From assembly GCA_017303475.1 (NCBI GenBank), contig JAFLBO010000001.1:434001-498000 (forward strand): DNA of 64,000 bases. Reading direction: 5' to 3'. The notes below the pieces were generated by a model. That model saw only the letters and a program-made list of their open reading frames with translations. It had not been told where the DNA came from and did not search any database. The number at the start of each line of letters is the position of its first letter. Positions within the stretch are counted from its first letter, which is position 1. Shown piece after piece: positions 62,101 to 64,000 of the stretch. The translations under genes and the position numbers were made by a program. This DNA comes from Chitinophagales bacterium. Its GTDB lineage: Bacteria > Bacteroidota > Bacteroidia > Chitinophagales > Saprospiraceae.

Positions 62101-64000
62101 TTATCGGAGCAGGGTTACTTCACCTGAAAAAGTTTCTTCTTCACCATTGCCAAACCGCACCAGCATCTTATAAACATATACATCGCTTGGTGCGTTTTTG
62201 TCATCCGTTCGACCATCCCAGGCCTTTTTGGATGGGGTTGCTTCAAATACTTTTTGTCCCCAGCGGTTGTAAATAGTGAAGTTTACTACTGTAGCTGAAC
62301 CTCCCAGCAACACTGGCCCGAAGGTGTCATTCGCACTATCTCCGTTTGGTGTAAATGCATTCGGAATAGCAAAACAACGCTTGGTGTTGTAAACTACAGG
62401 ATCAGAAACAGAAGTACAACCATTGGCATCGGTGGCCACCACAGTGTAGGATACCTGATCGCCAAGTGGTGTAACCTCAACAGAATCTTTGGTGGCGCCC
62501 GGTACCACTTCTCCATTGGCAAGCCATTGCAGGCTCTCTACATCGCCGGAAACCACATTGATTCGAAGTTTAACCGAAGATCCTTCGCAGATTGAATCCG
62601 CAGGATCCGGCTCTACTTGTATTTTATCCAACACGATTGGCGGGAATACGGTCACTTTCACAGCATCATTATCGCTACAATTTACCCCATAATAAATGGT
62701 TGCTGTGTAGGTAATGGTAAACACAGGACTTACGTTAATGGTAGCACCCTTCAATCCCCCCGGCATCCAAACAATACTATCGGCAGGCGTGCCCGTAACA
62801 TTCGCAGTTAGTGTTGCCGTCTCGCCAAAGCAAATTGACTGATCGGCTCCGGCATTAACGCTTGCATTGGAAACTGTTACCGTTACCTGTCCTTGTGTGG
62901 TACAATTCTGATTGGATGCAGTTACGGAATAAGTTATAGTGCTGGTTGGTGTCGCAATCGGATTTGGTATAGCTGCATTGTTCAAGCTCGTAGCTGGAGA
63001 CCATTGGAAGGATCCTGGTCCATTAGGAGGCAGGGTGAGGGCTACAGATTCACCCAAACAAATCGAAGTGTTTGGATTCAAATTCAGTACTGGCAATGGA
63101 ATAACATCCACATTTACAGCATCAACTGCGGCACATCCCTGGCCATAAAAGTAGGTTACACCGTATGATTGCAGGGTAGTTGGGCTAACGTTAATTGTAT
63201 TGGTGGTTTCTCCACCCGGAGACCATACAAAACTGCCCGGATCACCTGTAGCCGTTGCAGTAAGGGTGGTACTGACACCTTCACAAATGAGTTGATCGAT
63301 ACCAGCGTTCACACTGGCATTATAGTATGTCACGGTTACTTCACCTTCAGAGCTGCAATTTTGCCCTTGTGCCACCACTTTATAGGTAATGGTTTGGGTA
63401 GGAGAGGCCACCGGATTTGGTGAACTTGGGTCGTTCAGGAAGGTGGCAGGTGTCCAGGTATAAGTAACATCAGTTTGGCTGTTATTATTCAACACTACAG
63501 ACCCGGTTGAACAAATCACCGGGTCGTCTGCTAACTGCAACACCGGTGGTTGCTCCACAAACACTGCAACACTGGTGCCGGCAGGACAAGGAATATCCTT
63601 AACACTGATCTGGTAAAGGGTAGTTTGTGTTGGCGTAGCCAATGGATTCAAACAATCGTCGCAGGAAAGTGTGCCTGCGGTCATGGGCTCCCACTGGTAG
63701 GCGAAATCCGGATTTGGTGGCGTAACCGACACGTTGATCTGGGCAGAGGCGCCAGGGCAAACTATTGGAGGTGTCGCAAACGCCTGAAGCGTTGGTGGAG
63801 TAAACACTGGCACAAATACTTCTGTCGTATCCACACAACCACCAATAGTGGTAACACGCTGATAGGTAAAGGTATCTGAAGCCAAAATTACCAGGCTCAA
63901 CAGGTCGTCTGGCGTTAGGAAGGTGCCAAAAGGCAACCATTCATGGGTAATGCCCGGGAAATTAGCTGGCTCAAATATGCTGTTGGCCAGGAAATAAATA
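62101..64000 (-). CDS. Large surface protein with gliding-motility-type C-terminal domain, N-terminus beyond window
   Basis: About 633 residues are in the window; the frame is open at base 64000, so the true start lies outside. The visible part is a chain of Ig-like/PKD-like units: tandem blocks with ICLGESVALTLPPN, FQWSPATSLNNAAIPNPIAT and TITYSVTASNQNC, and the recurrent ASVNAGADQSICFGETATLT motif (twice, about 140 residues apart). It ends in the type-B T9SS sorting domain (gliding motility-associated, CHU_C): IPNAFTPNGDSANDTF, VNFTIYNRWGQKVFEA and WDGRTDDKNAPSDVYVYKM, then SGEVTLLR. It is predicted to be carried across the outer membrane by T9SS. The function is probably adhesion, by inference. 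Confidence 0.9.
   Translation of the reverse strand, partial: IYFLANSIFEPANFPGITHEWLPFGTFLTPDDLLSLVILASDTFTYQRVTTIGGCVDTTEVFVPVFTPPTLQAFATPPIVCPGASAQINVSVTPPNPDFAYQWEPMTAGTLSCDDCLNPLATPTQTTLYQISVKDIPCPAGTSVAVFVEQPPVLQLADDPVICSTGSVVLNNNSQTDVTYTWTPATFLNDPSSPNPVASPTQTITYKVVAQGQNCSSEGEVTVTYYNASVNAGIDQLICEGVSTTLTATATGDPGSFVWSPGGETTNTINVSPTTLQSYGVTYFYGQGCAAVDAVNVDVIPLPVLNLNPNTSICLGESVALTLPPNGPGSFQWSPATSLNNAAIPNPIATPTSTITYSVTASNQNCTTQGQVTVTVSNASVNAGADQSICFGETATLTANVTGTPADSIVWMPGGLKGATINVSPVFTITYTATIYYGVNCSDNDAVKVTVFPPIVLDKIQVEPDPADSICEGSSVKLRINVVSGDVESLQWLANGEVVPGATKDSVEVTPLGDQVSYTVVATDANGCTSVSDPVVYNTKRCFAIPNAFTPNGDSANDTFGPVLLGGSATVVNFTIYNRWGQKVFEATPSKKAWDGRTDDKNAPSDVYVYKMLVRFGNGEEETFSGEVTLLR

Overview
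The window looks like a chromosomal segment of a Bacteroidota species, most likely from the Saprospiria/Chitinophagia side. The evidence is a SusC/SusD pair, two secreted proteins ending in type IX secretion (T9SS) tails and one in a gliding-motility-type C-terminal domain, a DUF1800/DUF1501 pair, large FG-GAP/ASPIC lipoproteins, and Bacteroidota-type -7 promoter boxes (TAnnTTTG). No rRNA, tRNA, insertion sequence, prophage or CRISPR array is visible. Both window edges cut genes: an M16 peptidase on the left and a gliding-motility-type surface protein on the right.

Layout. 1-6.7 kb: M16 peptidase (partial), a degenerate amidohydrolase, lhgO, a NodB-like deacetylase relative, a DUF1573 protein, a small exported peptide and rimM. 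6.7-7.4 kb: a gene-free stretch with strong secondary structure. 7.4-10.7 kb: a large uncharacterised protein convergent with an MBOAT acyltransferase. 10.8-24.7 kb, all on the minus strand: an uptake locus in the order susC, susD, sugar-porter MFS, FG-GAP/ASPIC lipoprotein, beta-barrel-like protein, second FG-GAP/ASPIC lipoprotein, with no glycoside hydrolase. 25-27 kb: the agmatine-to-putrescine pair. 27.3-36.6 kb: a repeat-rich T9SS protein, an exported FrnE/DsbA protein, an FGE-fold protein, a class IV aminotransferase, accC, a remarkable inverted heptamer array and dusB. 36.6-42.2 kb: cca, a VWA protein with a tetranucleotide repeat before its start codon, a saccharopine dehydrogenase-type protein, a possible small transcript and a TonB_C/TPR protein. 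42.25-45.9 kb: a cobalamin riboswitch driving a BtuG-like propeller lipoprotein, two small lipoproteins and a UbiA prenyltransferase. 46-49.4 kb: DUF1800/DUF1501. 49.5-56.1 kb: the histidine operon hisG-D-C-B-H-F-IE, preceded by a His-rich leader peptide and attenuator and lacking hisA. 56.2-64 kb: a BNR-propeller protein, a FAS1 lipoprotein, a NYN plus cold-shock-like fusion and the right-edge surface protein.

Across the window there is a recurring extended promoter box, roughly TACCTTYGCRCC. In at least five genes (lhgO, MBOAT, dusB, UbiA and the his leader peptide, with accC as a weaker sixth) it lies only 4-5 nt before the start codon, which predicts leaderless mRNAs. Two of these genes start with GTG. 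The observations most worth following are this leaderless promoter-start architecture, the His attenuator with a predicted leaderless leader peptide, the missing hisA, the orphan B12-riboswitch/BtuG unit without btuB, and the TGAC heptamer array between accC and dusB.
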